Positions 42,957 to 51,877 are shown, numbered from the stretch's first letter. The stretch is 64,000 bases of DNA from an uncultured Veillonella sp. (GCF_900545795.1 NZ_URAR01000001.1:62001-126000); one strand, 5' to 3'. The notes: generated by a model from the sequence alone, not told the origin. Numbers and translations: made by a program.

Positions 42957-43675
42957 CGACTCTGTCCTCCTCGCGATAAAAATCCCCCAGTTTTTCCTCT
43001 TGTCACTGCTAAATACTCACTCACTATAGAGAGAGCAATCTCTTCTGGCGTTTCAGCCCCTAAAGACAAACCAATTGGCCCATATAGTACATCTAGCTCA
43101 GCCTGTGTCCAGCCCTCTTCTTTTAAAACTTCAAAGGCGTGGAAAATGCGCTTATGACTGCCCATCAGCCCCATGTATGTAGTGCCAACTAAATGGCGCA
43201 ATTGATGAAGACAAATACTATCATATTCGTGAGCACGGGTCACAATAATAATCCCTTTATAGGTTGTTAAAGGCAACTCAGCAGCTAAATTCCGGAAATC
43301 CACACAGAGGCGCTTTACTCGCTCATCAAAGAAATCAGGGCGCACATATTCTGGGCGATCATCTACCACTGTTACATGGCAACCAATGAATAAAAGCATA
43401 TCAGCAATGCAACGGCTTACATGTCCAGCACCTAAAACTAATACTTCAGGGTCTTTCTCTACGGGCTGAACAAAACATTCCATATTGCCAAGATTTAATA
43501 TTTCATTTCGCTGTTTAGGCGTAATGCACAAACCATCAATACCATGTCCATAAACAACTTCGCCCTCTGGGCTATATAGAACCTTTTCCCCTTCCCGGTC
43601 ACCAGATAAGATGGTCACCATTATAGACGGCTCTTCGCGCTCTAATCGCTGCTCAATAAGCTCATATAAATTCAT
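42953..43675 (-). CDS. XdhC-family maturation protein, Rossmann part
   Basis: A 240-residue protein from the ATG at 43675 (ACGAGGTG upstream). Residues 80-220 form the XdhC Rossmann domain: VLVLGAGHVSRCIADML, VVDDRPEYVRPDFF, VTRAHEYDSICL, MGLMGSHKR, and GPIGLSLGAETPEEIALSIVSEYLA. The N-terminal ~75 residues look like a reduced XdhC_CoxI domain without the GGG-E motif, which is supplied by the next gene. The two genes very likely make one functional unit for loading sulfurated Mo-cofactor. Confidence 0.9.
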   Translation of the reverse strand: MNLYELIEQRLEREEPSIMVTILSGDREGEKVLYSPEGEVVYGHGIDGLCITPKQRNEILNLGNMECFVQPVEKDPEVLVLGAGHVSRCIADMLLFIGCHVTVVDDRPEYVRPDFFDERVKRLCVDFRNLAAELPLTTYKGIIIVTRAHEYDSICLHQLRHLVGTTYMGLMGSHKRIFHAFEVLKEEGWTQAELDVLYGPIGLSLGAETPEEIALSIVSEYLAVTRGKTGGFLSRGGQSR

Positions 43676-43769
43676 ACACACCTCGTAACATATCTTAAAC
43701 TCTTCTTCTCTACGATTTTTTATTCTATATCTTTATTTTAGAATTCTATTTAAAATTCTAATCTATATT

Positions 43770-44642
43770 TTATTTTATAGTAGGATCACATTTGTAATTC
43801 CGTGTTCTTCTACCAGCAAATGGCTTAAATGGGCTCAGCTTCAAACTTTCTTCATACATAAACGCACTAACAGCCTCAAGAACACCGCCACCAACAGCTA
43901 ATGATTTATCTGAAATAGAATAACAATGCTGTTCTTCGCAACGGGCATCAATATCGGCCAATTTAAAGCCCTTTGTAACCATAAGCCCAGTCTTCAACAC
44001 ACCGTGCAAAATACCTGGAATTTTTGCCACTACTGGCACATCATCAACAGAGCCAATTGTTTCACCAGCTTCTACAGTTTCACCAATATGACGACGTGCT
44101 GTAAACAATCCATCTGCCGGAGAGTGAATCACGCGTTCTTTTGTGAAGCCTCCTACATTACCTGGCTCACCCGTATTAGGAATAGCACTCCCTTCATATA
44201 TACATCGTCCTAAGCTATGACCGCGCATCGTTTCGATCACTACATCTACGTCATAGCCTGCTGTAAACCCTGGGCCACAGCCAATCACTAATGGGGCATC
44301 ATCATTTTTAGTACCTAAATTTTTCTTCGCTAAAATAGCATCTACTACAATGGCTGGTTCCACGGCTTCTAAAACAGCCTCATAGCTTTCAGTAACTACT
44401 GGAATTTCCGAACTGCCTACGTCAAACATCCGCAAGGCTTCCGTAAGGCTTACATGGCGTGCTACAAAACGCTCCAAAGCCATTTCACCTTGATGTACAG
44501 CATTGCCATAAGACACTTTACGGCGAATCATAGTGGGAATAGCTACTTCATTAACAATCACAGCATAACCTGCTCTACGCAAACGATAAATGCAGCCAGA
44601 CGCAATGTCGCCTCCGCCGCGCACTAATACTATAGGTTTCAT
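43770..44642 (-). CDS. yqeB: YqeB/EF2563-type selenium-dependent molybdenum hydroxylase maturation protein
   Basis: About 290 residues from the ATG at 44642, which overlaps the mocA stop by ATGA. It starts with VLVRGGGDIASGCIYRLRRAGY, the conserved start of this family, and contains GCGPGFTAGYDVDVVIETMRGHSLGR and the biotinyl-like hairpin region RHIGETVEAGETIGSVDDVPVVA. Proteins of this family occur next to molybdenum hydroxylases in which selenium is thought to be a labile cofactor. The biochemical role is unproven. Together with yqeC and mocA it suggests a selenium-dependent enzyme here (inference). Confidence 0.88.
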   Translation of the reverse strand: MKPIVLVRGGGDIASGCIYRLRRAGYAVIVNEVAIPTMIRRKVSYGNAVHQGEMALERFVARHVSLTEALRMFDVGSSEIPVVTESYEAVLEAVEPAIVVDAILAKKNLGTKNDDAPLVIGCGPGFTAGYDVDVVIETMRGHSLGRCIYEGSAIPNTGEPGNVGGFTKERVIHSPADGLFTARRHIGETVEAGETIGSVDDVPVVAKIPGILHGVLKTGLMVTKGFKLADIDARCEEQHCYSISDKSLAVGGGVLEAVSAFMYEESLKLSPFKPFAGRRTRNYKCDPTIK

Positions 44643-45277
44643 TTCGACCCCCACTTTTCATATAACAATGTATAGTCATCTGGTGTATCCACATCTACAC
44701 CAGCCGGTATTTCAAAATCAATATATTTTACATATGTAGCGCCAGCACCTCGAAGTATGGCTCGTCCCCCTTGATCACCTTCAATAGCTTGTAAATACGG
44801 TAACCAATAGTCCCCAAAGAGAACTGGATTGCCGCGCTCTTTCTGCTTTCCATAACGAGGACAGAGAATCAATCGCTCCCTATCAGCACCCCCCTGTACC
44901 AAGTGGTCAAACGCATTACAAAGTTCTTTTACTACAACTTCACTGAGTAAAGGCTGATCTACGACAGCGCAAAATAGAGGTCTATTAGAATCTTTAGAAA
45001 GAGCCTTTAGGCCTATATGCAAAGACTCACTTTGACCTCTTTCTGGATGTTCATTTATATGCACTTCAAAGCCATGGCTCTCTACAGCTTCTTTATGCCC
45101 TACTAAAGGAGCACTTAAAACAGCAATTTTTTGCCCTTTCAAAAAGCTAAAAGGTCTACAAGCCTGCTCCAGTAAAATACTTCCCCCCCAAGGAAGTAAA
45201 GCCTTAGGTCGCCCCATGCGTGTAGAGCGACCAGCGGCCAATAAAATTACATTTACTTGACGGTCCTCTTTATTCAT
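44639..45277 (-). CDS. mocA: Molybdenum cofactor cytidylyltransferase-like (MocA/YgfJ)
   Basis: A 212-residue nucleotidyltransferase from the ATG at 45277 (CTGGAGC upstream). The nucleotide motif LLAAGRSTRMGRPKALLPWGG (residues about 12-32, broken here at the GRSTRMG core) and VVDQPLL are characteristic. It transfers CMP to molybdopterin to give the MCD form used by xanthine dehydrogenase-type enzymes. The predicted protein is of normal length. A two-and-a-half-unit 38-nt repeat lies between it and yqeC. Confidence 0.9.
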   Translation of the reverse strand: MNKEDRQVNVILLAAGRSTRMGRPKALLPWGGSILLEQACRPFSFLKGQKIAVLSAPLVGHKEAVESHGFEVHINEHPERGQSESLHIGLKALSKDSNRPLFCAVVDQPLLSEVVVKELCNAFDHLVQGGADRERLILCPRYGKQKERGNPVLFGDYWLPYLQAIEGDQGGRAILRGAGATYVKYIDFEIPAGVDVDTPDDYTLLYEKWGSK

Positions 45278-45333
45278 ATGCTCCAGTAGAATAATACGTA
45301 AAATAATATACAAGTAATTTAAAAAATTTATTT

Positions 45334-45424
45334 GCGCACAATACTTCAAGTATTATCTGTTTTTCACATTTGCACGCAATATTTCCTGTATTACTTGCAC
45401 TACATGTTAGCGCTGTATAACACT
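45334..45424. repeat. Degenerate 38-nt repeat, about 2.4 units
   Basis: Units starting GCGCACAATACTTC (45334), GCACGCAATATTTCC (45372) and a partial GCGCTGTATAAC (45410) fill the spacer between the stop of yqeC and the 5' region of mocA. Confidence 0.55.
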
Positions 45425-46177
45425 TTATTGCCAACGCAATACACGCGCAATTTCACAGCTCGCCTTATATCCATCGGCTAGCACAATCATGGATAAGCCA
45501 CTATCCGTTAAACTATCTAAAAAGGCATCAATAATACGATGCTGCACTGTATCATAGCCAGTGCAAAACAGGATTCGCTCCCCTTTACTGTATTGGAAGA
45601 GCCCTCTTGGATGCAATACGAGGCGCGCCAACATACTCGATGTAACAACAGCCCCTTCTGGACGATTCATAATCGTTGCCACATCAGGTAAATTATACAC
45701 ATGCTTATCATCCATCGTAGTACCTAACATTTGCAAATTAATTACGCCAATTGTAGTTGTAGTCTTTGAAGGAATGACAGGCTCAGTTTCTTTTGGCGCT
45801 TTCAGCCATTTTTCTTTAGCCCCATCAGCTTCTACTAAAATCTGCCAATTAGGATGAACCATATGCATTTCATCGATTTCTTGCGCCTTAAGAGCGGTTA
45901 CCTTAGTTCCATCCACACCGCTAAACCAAGAAGCACAGCGACCTCGTTGCATCGCTTTTTGGCAAGCCGCTTCTGCTTCATTAAAGTCATTTCCATAATA
46001 AGGATTCCACGCCGCCACTTGTGATTCGTAAAGCTTAGTTGTCGTCGTTACTAAGGTTGGTTGTCCTTCAAGACCTCCATACTCTACGAGTTTGGATAGA
46101 ACTGTAGTCTTACCGCCAGCCCCTACAATGGCTGTAATCCCCGGGCGCACTAGTTTGCTCCAATGTTTCGCCTGCAT
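45425..46177 (-). CDS. yqeC: YqeC-type selenium-cofactor/Mo-hydroxylase accessory protein
   Basis: A 250-residue protein with a P-loop-like GAGGKTT (residues 19-25), TLVTTTTKLYES, and VEADGAKEKWLKAPKETEPVIP, all conserved in the YqeC family. The family is found with selenium-dependent molybdenum hydroxylases. AAAGGAGG precedes the ATG. The enzyme reaction is unknown; nucleotide binding is likely from the P-loop. Confidence 0.88.
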   Translation of the reverse strand: MQAKHWSKLVRPGITAIVGAGGKTTVLSKLVEYGGLEGQPTLVTTTTKLYESQVAAWNPYYGNDFNEAEAACQKAMQRGRCASWFSGVDGTKVTALKAQEIDEMHMVHPNWQILVEADGAKEKWLKAPKETEPVIPSKTTTTIGVINLQMLGTTMDDKHVYNLPDVATIMNRPEGAVVTSSMLARLVLHPRGLFQYSKGERILFCTGYDTVQHRIIDAFLDSLTDSGLSMIVLADGYKASCEIARVLRWQ

Positions 46178-46217
46178 CGTATAGCCTCCTTTTTATTTAC
46201 GCATCTATACTCTATAC

Positions 46218-48512
46218 TTATTCATTCGCCATCAAAGCGTGAAATACCTTTTCTGAAATCATAGGTAATGTAGTAAGATTTGCGCCACATGCATTAAGGA
46301 TGGCTCCTTGCACGGCTGGACAAGACGTATTAATAACAACTTCGCCAATCGATTTGACCCCAAAGGCACCTGTTGGCTCATGAGATTCTACAAAGTCTAC
46401 ATGAATGCGCCCCGTATCCTGTCGCGTAGGAATTTTATAGGTCATAAAATTATTAGTTTCTAAATGTCCATTAGAAGAATATCTAACTTCCTCATATAAG
46501 GCCATGCCTAAGCCTTGTACAATGCCGCCTTCGGCTTGTACTTTTGCCAACGTAGGATTTACGATAGTCCCACAATCTACAACAGCATAGTAATCAAGTG
46601 GCGTCACTTGGCCTGTTTCAGTATCTACTGACACTTCTGCAATGCCCACCATAAATGGGGGCGGCGAAGTATGGCTGCCCCATGTCGCAAAACCCACTAA
46701 TTGCTCTGGTTCAGGGCCTAAGCTAACTACTAATTTAGGCGCTAATTCAGCAGTTGTCATAGTCTTATTAGAGCCATCTAAAGTACGGGCTGTAAGGCCA
46801 TCAAACTCAATATCTCTTTCAGCTACATCTAAATACTTAGCAAAAGTAGCTACGATTTTACTGCGCAATTCTTCTGCTGCCATTTTAGCCGCTGTCCCAG
46901 TTACATAAGTCGTACTCGATGCATAAGATCCTGGGTCAAAAGGCACTACATCAGTATCTGCTTCATAACAAGTCATATTTTCTAACGGACAGCCCAATAC
47001 TTCACAAGCCATCTGCATAAGTACTGTATTAGAGCCTGTACCCATGTCAGTAGAACCAGTATACAAAGTATAATTGCCATCGTCTTGCAATTTGATTTCA
47101 ACAGATGCTACGTCGAACTTAGCCACCCCAGAGCCTTGGAAGGCTAAGGCCACACCAAGACCACCACGGTGTGTTTCATCGATTTGCCAACTATGAGGTC
47201 GTTCATCCCAGCGCGCCATTTGCTTCGCTTTTTCAACAGCCTCTTTTAAAAGGCCCGACTCTAGCACTTCGCCAGGTTCATATACTAAGGAAGTTTCTCC
47301 TACATCGATGAGGTTTTTAAGGCGTAATTCAATTTCATCCATGCCCATTTTCTTTGCCAGCTTAGTGACCGCGCATTCTAAAGGCCATAACGCTTCCGTT
47401 GCACCATAGCCGCGGAAAGCGCCACCTGCCATGTGATTGGTGTACACGATCTTGGACTCATAGCGCACCGCCTTCCCTTTATTATATAGAGGAATTGACT
47501 TATGCTCGCCTGCTGTAAATGTGGTAAATGCATGAGTGCCATAGGCGCCCGCATCAGATAAGGCGACCATATCAATAACCTGAATGATGCCATCTTTGGT
47601 AGCACCTAAACGAATGTTCCATTCCCTGGCATGGCGACTTGTAGAGCAATTATTCGCCTCATGTCGCGTATAAATTAACACCGCTGGCTTTTTCAGTTTC
47701 CATGTAACAAAGGCGCAAAGCATTTCACTACAAGCCGTTTGCTTAGACCCAAAGCCACCACCAATACGCGGTTTTATAACACGAATTTTAGACGCTGGAA
47801 TATCTAAGGCGCGCGCTAAATGGCGGCGCAAATGGAACGGAATTTGTGTTGAACTCGTGCAAACTAAGCGATCAAATTGGTCAATATAGCAAAATGTTCT
47901 AAAGGTTTCCATCGCCGATTGCACGGTGGCCTGGTCAAAGTAGGTGTCTTCTACTACATAGTCACAAGCCTTTAATTCTGCTTCAATATCGCCTACTACA
48001 CGGCTATATGAACAAGCAATATTACGCTTTGGCTCACCGCCTACAGGCATATTGTAAATCAGATCATCTTCTGGATGGACTACTGTAGGATGGTCAATAG
48101 CGGTATGAATATCTAGCACTGGTTCCATCACTTCATACTGCACTTTAATGACATCACAAGCTTGTAGTGCTGTCTTTTCATCTTGTGCCACCACAATAGC
48201 TACAGCATCGCCTACATAGCGAACAATTTGATCCAATATTAAGCTATCATAAGCCGATACTTCAGGATATGTTTGCCCCGCCAAAGTAAAGCGTACTTGC
48301 GGCACATCTTTATAAGTAAATACAGCTTCTACACCTGGGATTTTCAAAGCTGCAGCATAATTAATGTCTAAAATCTTGGCCATCGCATGAGGACTTCGCA
48401 AAATTTTAATCACCAACGCATTAGCTGGTATCAAATCTTCAGTATAGGCAGCGCGACCACTTAAAATAGTTTTTGCATCCACTTTTTTATATGATTTACC
48501 TACATGTTTCAT
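46218..48512 (-). CDS. Xanthine dehydrogenase-type molybdenum-binding subunit
   Basis: A 764-residue large subunit of the xanthine oxidase family. It has RSPHAMAKILDINYAAAL near the start, IGGGFGSKQ (Mo-cofactor loop), GGAFRGYGATEALWPLE, TGSTDMGTGSNTVL and the active-site Glu724 in GAFGVKSIGE. With the separate Fe-S and FAD subunits it would hydroxylate a purine or other N-heterocycle. It overlaps the Fe-S gene by 4 nt. AGAGGTGG lies before the ATG. Substrate (xanthine, hypoxanthine, nicotinate and similar) cannot be decided from motifs alone; the gene order FAD - Fe-S - Mo is common for purine hydroxylases. Confidence 0.9.
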   Translation of the reverse strand: MKHVGKSYKKVDAKTILSGRAAYTEDLIPANALVIKILRSPHAMAKILDINYAAALKIPGVEAVFTYKDVPQVRFTLAGQTYPEVSAYDSLILDQIVRYVGDAVAIVVAQDEKTALQACDVIKVQYEVMEPVLDIHTAIDHPTVVHPEDDLIYNMPVGGEPKRNIACSYSRVVGDIEAELKACDYVVEDTYFDQATVQSAMETFRTFCYIDQFDRLVCTSSTQIPFHLRRHLARALDIPASKIRVIKPRIGGGFGSKQTACSEMLCAFVTWKLKKPAVLIYTRHEANNCSTSRHAREWNIRLGATKDGIIQVIDMVALSDAGAYGTHAFTTFTAGEHKSIPLYNKGKAVRYESKIVYTNHMAGGAFRGYGATEALWPLECAVTKLAKKMGMDEIELRLKNLIDVGETSLVYEPGEVLESGLLKEAVEKAKQMARWDERPHSWQIDETHRGGLGVALAFQGSGVAKFDVASVEIKLQDDGNYTLYTGSTDMGTGSNTVLMQMACEVLGCPLENMTCYEADTDVVPFDPGSYASSTTYVTGTAAKMAAEELRSKIVATFAKYLDVAERDIEFDGLTARTLDGSNKTMTTAELAPKLVVSLGPEPEQLVGFATWGSHTSPPPFMVGIAEVSVDTETGQVTPLDYYAVVDCGTIVNPTLAKVQAEGGIVQGLGMALYEEVRYSSNGHLETNNFMTYKIPTRQDTGRIHVDFVESHEPTGAFGVKSIGEVVINTSCPAVQGAILNACGANLTTLPMISEKVFHALMANE

Positions 48513-48979
48513 GGTGCCACCTCTTGAGATTTCATCACCTCTAAATATTTTACAATGCCTCTCATATGAGATTCATAGCCCGTACAACGACAGAGATTCC
48601 CCACTAAATAATCGCGAATCTCCTCTTCCGTTGGATTCTCATACTTGCGGCGCACCGCCATAGCGCTCATCATCATGCCTGTTGTGCAATACCCACATTG
48701 ATCGGCCCCTTCTGAGGCAAGACAATCACCTAAGATAGCCGCTTCCTCAGCTAAACCTTCTAAGGTAGTAATTTCATGTCCAACGGCTCTAAAGGTAGGA
48801 TAAGAACAAGATAAAATCGTATCGCCATCTATCCAAACTGTACATAGTCCACAGTTCATCGTATCACAGCCGCAGCGCACACTATAAAACCCTTCACGGC
48901 GAAGCGTCTTTATTAGCATCTCATCAGGCTCAATGGAAACCTTGGTAACTTTACCATTTATTTTTAATTGCACGTCCAC
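48509..48979 (-). CDS. Molybdenum hydroxylase [2Fe-2S] subunit
   Basis: A 156-residue electron-transfer subunit with two [2Fe-2S] clusters. Plant-type cluster: C38-x4-C43-x2-C46-x11-C58. Second helical-bundle cluster: C95-x2-C98 and C130-x-C132. All eight cysteines are present. The start is a GTG at 48979, with AGGAGG 7 nt upstream, inside the last codons of the FAD-subunit gene (16-nt overlap). Electrons pass from the Mo centre through these clusters to the FAD subunit. Confidence 0.95.
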   Translation of the reverse strand: MDVQLKINGKVTKVSIEPDEMLIKTLRREGFYSVRCGCDTMNCGLCTVWIDGDTILSCSYPTFRAVGHEITTLEGLAEEAAILGDCLASEGADQCGYCTTGMMMSAMAVRRKYENPTEEEIRDYLVGNLCRCTGYESHMRGIVKYLEVMKSQEVAP

Positions 48980-49758
48980 TGTTCTACCTCCTGTACTAAA
49001 CGTTTCACCATAACTTTGGCCATAGCTTGACGATATTCCGCCGAAGCATGCGAGTTAGTCTGAAAGCGTACTTCCTCTACTAAAGCGTCTAAACATAAAG
49101 CTAAGGCCTCTGTGCCTTGCGAAGTTAAAATCTGCCCCGCCTTCACTGCCTCTATCGCTCTAGCTGGACGTCCTCCCACATAAATATGGTAGCCTGTTTC
49201 ATTTTTACAAATAGCGCCTGACAAATAAGGAAAATCCGATACAGACTTGCGAAACGCTAAGGCTGCCACGGACTGCTCTTTTTTAGGAATTATAATCTCC
49301 ACCAACAAATCACGAGCAGTAAAGGATAAATACTCTAAAAGGCTCATTTCACCATTCTCTTGGAGTCTTACGCGCGCATCTAAAGCAAGTAAGCTAGGAA
49401 TAATATCAGAGAAGCCAAATCGCGCTGCTACTGAACCACCCATAGTCGCCATATTACGAAATTGTACGCCTAAAATTGTATGAATCGCCTTAGGTAAAAT
49501 CCCCTTGCCTAAAGTTTTAAATGCTTCATATTGCTCCACATCCCCTTGTGTCGCCATGGCCCCTACATGATAATCTGACTCGGTTTCTTTAATATAGCGA
49601 AGATTCAATCCCGATAAATCAATCACCGCAGGATATTTACGAGTCCCTAAACCAATCCAGCAACCACCAGCTAATAGAGGCGTCCACTTTTGCTTCTTCA
49701 TCAACTCTACGGCTTCCTCCAAAGTGCTTGGTTGTAACACTTGACGGTACATTAGCAT
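48964..49758 (-). CDS. Molybdenum hydroxylase FAD-binding subunit
   Basis: A 264-residue CoxM/XdhB-type FAD subunit with PLLAGGCWIGLG (first FAD loop) and ATMGGSVAARFGFSDIIPSLLALDARV (second FAD loop). AGGAGG precedes the ATG by 7 nt. It is the first gene of the operon, which continues with the Fe-S subunit, the Mo subunit, yqeC, mocA, yqeB and the two xdhC-type genes. It is divergent from queG, 164 nt away. Confidence 0.92.
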   Translation of the reverse strand: MLMYRQVLQPSTLEEAVELMKKQKWTPLLAGGCWIGLGTRKYPAVIDLSGLNLRYIKETESDYHVGAMATQGDVEQYEAFKTLGKGILPKAIHTILGVQFRNMATMGGSVAARFGFSDIIPSLLALDARVRLQENGEMSLLEYLSFTARDLLVEIIIPKKEQSVAALAFRKSVSDFPYLSGAICKNETGYHIYVGGRPARAIEAVKAGQILTSQGTEALALCLDALVEEVRFQTNSHASAEYRQAMAKVMVKRLVQEVEQWTCN

Positions 49759-49887
49759 ATTCTATCCTCCTAAACCCTATACACAATATATTAAAATTTA
49801 TAACTATCACTTAAAATATAACTATTACAATCTATGGCAGCTTCAATGAATCACACTAAGTTATCGCTTATCGTTCAAGACCTGAGA

Positions 49888-49916
49888 TAGTCAAAATAAT
49901 TAAGTCAGTATATAAT
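49888..49916 (+). promoter_or_regulatory. Promoter of queG, probably giving a leaderless mRNA
   Basis: A perfect -10 TATAAT (49911-49916) lies only 7 nt before the ATG of queG, so the expected start site is at or next to the start codon. A 4/6-match -35 TAGTCA sits at 49888-49893 with a 17-nt spacer. No ribosome site is visible. Confidence 0.65.
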
Positions 49917-49922
49917 AAAATT

Positions 49923-50801
49923 ATGATAACACGACAAACAATAGAAACAATAACAGCACAATTACATATTCCTACCTTTGGCATTGCACCCTGGCCTTTA
50001 CCAGCCAATGCAACAGATTATATTCACACAGAAAATCCGTGCCCCTTTATTAATGGCACTTTAGAGGAACGCCTCACGGGCAATACGGAAATTTCTGCAC
50101 AAAGCGCCATCGTATGCCTCTTCCCTTATTTTATGGGACGTCAAACCGCTAATCTGCCAAAATATGCTTGGGCTGATGACTACCACTTAGTCGTAAAAGA
50201 CTATCTAACTAGGCTTGGTCAAGCATTACAAGAAGTAGATGAATCAGTGCAATTTGAAGTTCATTGCGACACCTCACCTCTCGCCGATCGCTATATGGCG
50301 TATTTAGCTGGACTCGGTGTATTCGGCCGCAATCGAGCACTCATCAACCCTCAGTGGGGCTCTTACACTTCCATAGGCACCTTGCTCACTACTATCCCAC
50401 TAGAGCCCAATAAACCTATGGATGAAACCTGCCTAAGTTGCAATAGCTGTGTCAAAGCGTGCCCAGGTCAATCACTAGGTCACAAAGATTTTCGCTTTCA
50501 AACCTGTAAAAGCTATTTAACGCAGAAAAAGGGCGAGCTCACCGATGAAGAGGAAAAAATTATTCAAAAATCTGCCCTCATTTGGGGCTGTGATATTTGC
50601 CAAGATGTATGCCCTCACAATCGGCAAGTTCCCCTCACGCCCATTAAGGAATTCCAACATATAGAACCAGTCTTAAAAAAAGAAGACTTACAAGATTTAT
50701 CCAACCGACAATTTAAGGAAGCTTTTGGCCATAGAGCCTTTGCTTGGCGCGGTAAAGCTACCTTACTGCGCAATTTTGATATTGTAGAACACAAGGAGTA
50801 A
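49923..50801 (+). CDS. queG: Epoxyqueuosine reductase
   Basis: A 292-residue cobalamin- and Fe-S-dependent enzyme that reduces epoxyqueuosine to queuosine in tRNA. Fe-S cysteines: C170, C173, C176, C180 and C223, C226, C230, with a further C195. HCDTSPLADRYMAYLAGLGVFGRN holds the conserved Asp region. It is about 90 residues shorter than E. coli QueG (379) and lacks the C-terminal HEAT-like tRNA-binding part. No Shine-Dalgarno precedes the ATG, unlike all neighbours. The stop codon lies within the terminator hairpin. Confidence 0.93.
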   Translation: MITRQTIETITAQLHIPTFGIAPWPLPANATDYIHTENPCPFINGTLEERLTGNTEISAQSAIVCLFPYFMGRQTANLPKYAWADDYHLVVKDYLTRLGQALQEVDESVQFEVHCDTSPLADRYMAYLAGLGVFGRNRALINPQWGSYTSIGTLLTTIPLEPNKPMDETCLSCNSCVKACPGQSLGHKDFRFQTCKSYLTQKKGELTDEEEKIIQKSALIWGCDICQDVCPHNRQVPLTPIKEFQHIEPVLKKEDLQDLSNRQFKEAFGHRAFAWRGKATLLRNFDIVEHKE

Positions 50802-50830
50802 TCCATGCACTGGATTGCTCCTTTCTCTTA
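50793..50830 (+). terminator. Intrinsic terminator of queG, overlapping its stop codon
   Basis: AAGGAGTAATCCA (50793-50805) pairs with TGGATTGCTCCTT (50811-50823), one G-U pair, loop of 5 nt, followed by TCTCTTATTCT. The left arm includes the TAA stop. Confidence 0.75.
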
Positions 50831-51040
50831 TTCTACAAAACTATTAGGCCCAACTAAGATGGGAACCCATATTAATTCACACTAATATATACTGGTATTA
50901 GTTCCCCCAAATATGTTGTAGGCACTAGTGAACCCCGTATATGTACTAGGTCTTAATGCTTCTCGCATATTTATTAAGTATTGATTGATCAAGTATACAC
51001 TCTAGAACCACACTCTAAAGCCTAATATATATGCTACTAT

Positions 51041-51631
51041 TTATACTAAAGAATAATTCAACTCATCTAAGGACTTCCCTAGAGAATCGATATATAAATC
51101 TAAAAATTGCTCTACTGCTGGCATATCAAAGCTGTGGAGCTTTTTTAATATGCTTTCATAAGCTTCATTAAATTCACCATTTCCAGCCTGCCGCTCTAGG
51201 GCGCATTTTATAAAGGCAGCCAATGTATCAGCAGCCTTCAACAATTTCGCTTCCTCCTCGCTCATTTGACCTAATAATACATCCTCGTAATAAGGTTGTA
51301 ATTCCTCTGGTAAGGTATGTAATAATTTCTCCTGCGCCAAATGTTCCACTTCACCGTATAAACTTCGCAAGGTAGGATGAAAATATTTAATCGGTGTTGG
51401 CATATCGCCTGTAAAAATTTCACTCACATCATGATACATGGCGAGTACAGCTAGACGATTCACATCAACTTGCCCTCCCTGCAAATTATGCAGTAATCCT
51501 AGATTATGAGCAATAAATGCTACGTCTAGGCTATGTTCTTGATTATTTTCGACCTCTGTATTGCGCATTAACCCCCAACGGCGTATAAAACGCAAGCGTC
51601 TTAAAAATGCAAAAAAGGAAGATTGTTTCAT
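51041..51631 (-). CDS. yfbR: HD-domain 5'-deoxynucleotidase (YfbR-like)
   Basis: A 196-residue HD-domain phosphohydrolase. NQEHSLDVAFIAH, MYHDVSEIFTGDMPTPIKY (HD metal site with the ETAxxDxxxP-like segment) and a later KAADTLAAFI Asp are complete. E. coli YfbR dephosphorylates deoxyribonucleoside 5'-monophosphates. Ribosome site is weak (ACGAGG). The full spacer to the upstream gene is a 30-nt tandem array that begins 20 nt before the ATG. It is the third gene of a likely mscS-dacF-yfbR unit. Confidence 0.88.
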   Translation of the reverse strand: MKQSSFFAFLRRLRFIRRWGLMRNTEVENNQEHSLDVAFIAHNLGLLHNLQGGQVDVNRLAVLAMYHDVSEIFTGDMPTPIKYFHPTLRSLYGEVEHLAQEKLLHTLPEELQPYYEDVLLGQMSEEEAKLLKAADTLAAFIKCALERQAGNGEFNEAYESILKKLHSFDMPAVEQFLDLYIDSLGKSLDELNYSLV

Positions 51632-51650
51632 TATAACCTCGTATATTCTG

Positions 51651-51862
51651 GCTTTTACTTATACATCAGCTTGCACGCTAGCTTTTATTTGTATGCTAAT
51701 GTTCACTCTGCTTTTACTTATATGTCAGCTTTCACTCTAGCTTTTACTTATATGCCAGCTTTCACTTTAGCTTCTACTAATATATCAGCTTTCACTCTAG
51801 CTTTTACTTATATGCCGACTTTTACTTGTATGCTAGCCTTCATTCTAACCTTTACTTTTTAG
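51651..51862. repeat. Intergenic tandem array, 30-nt units
   Basis: About seven units of 29-30 nt with the pattern GCTTTTACTTATATGCCAGC then TTTCACTCTA (plus strand), starting at 51651, 51681, 51710, 51740, 51770, 51800 and 51818, with a partial last unit. It occupies the entire spacer between the dacF-like stop codon and the yfbR ribosome site. The plus strand is open across it (10-residue periodic SAFTLAFTYMP), but no start signal supports translation. Confidence 0.9.
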
Positions 51863-51877
51863 TTTTTACCCTATCTA

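Noticed and set aside
51623..51862. Open plus-strand frame across the 30-nt array (79 codons of SAFTLAFTYMP-like repeats)
   Set aside because: It exists because the unit length is a multiple of 3. No ribosome site precedes it and both flanking genes are transcribed on the other strand.
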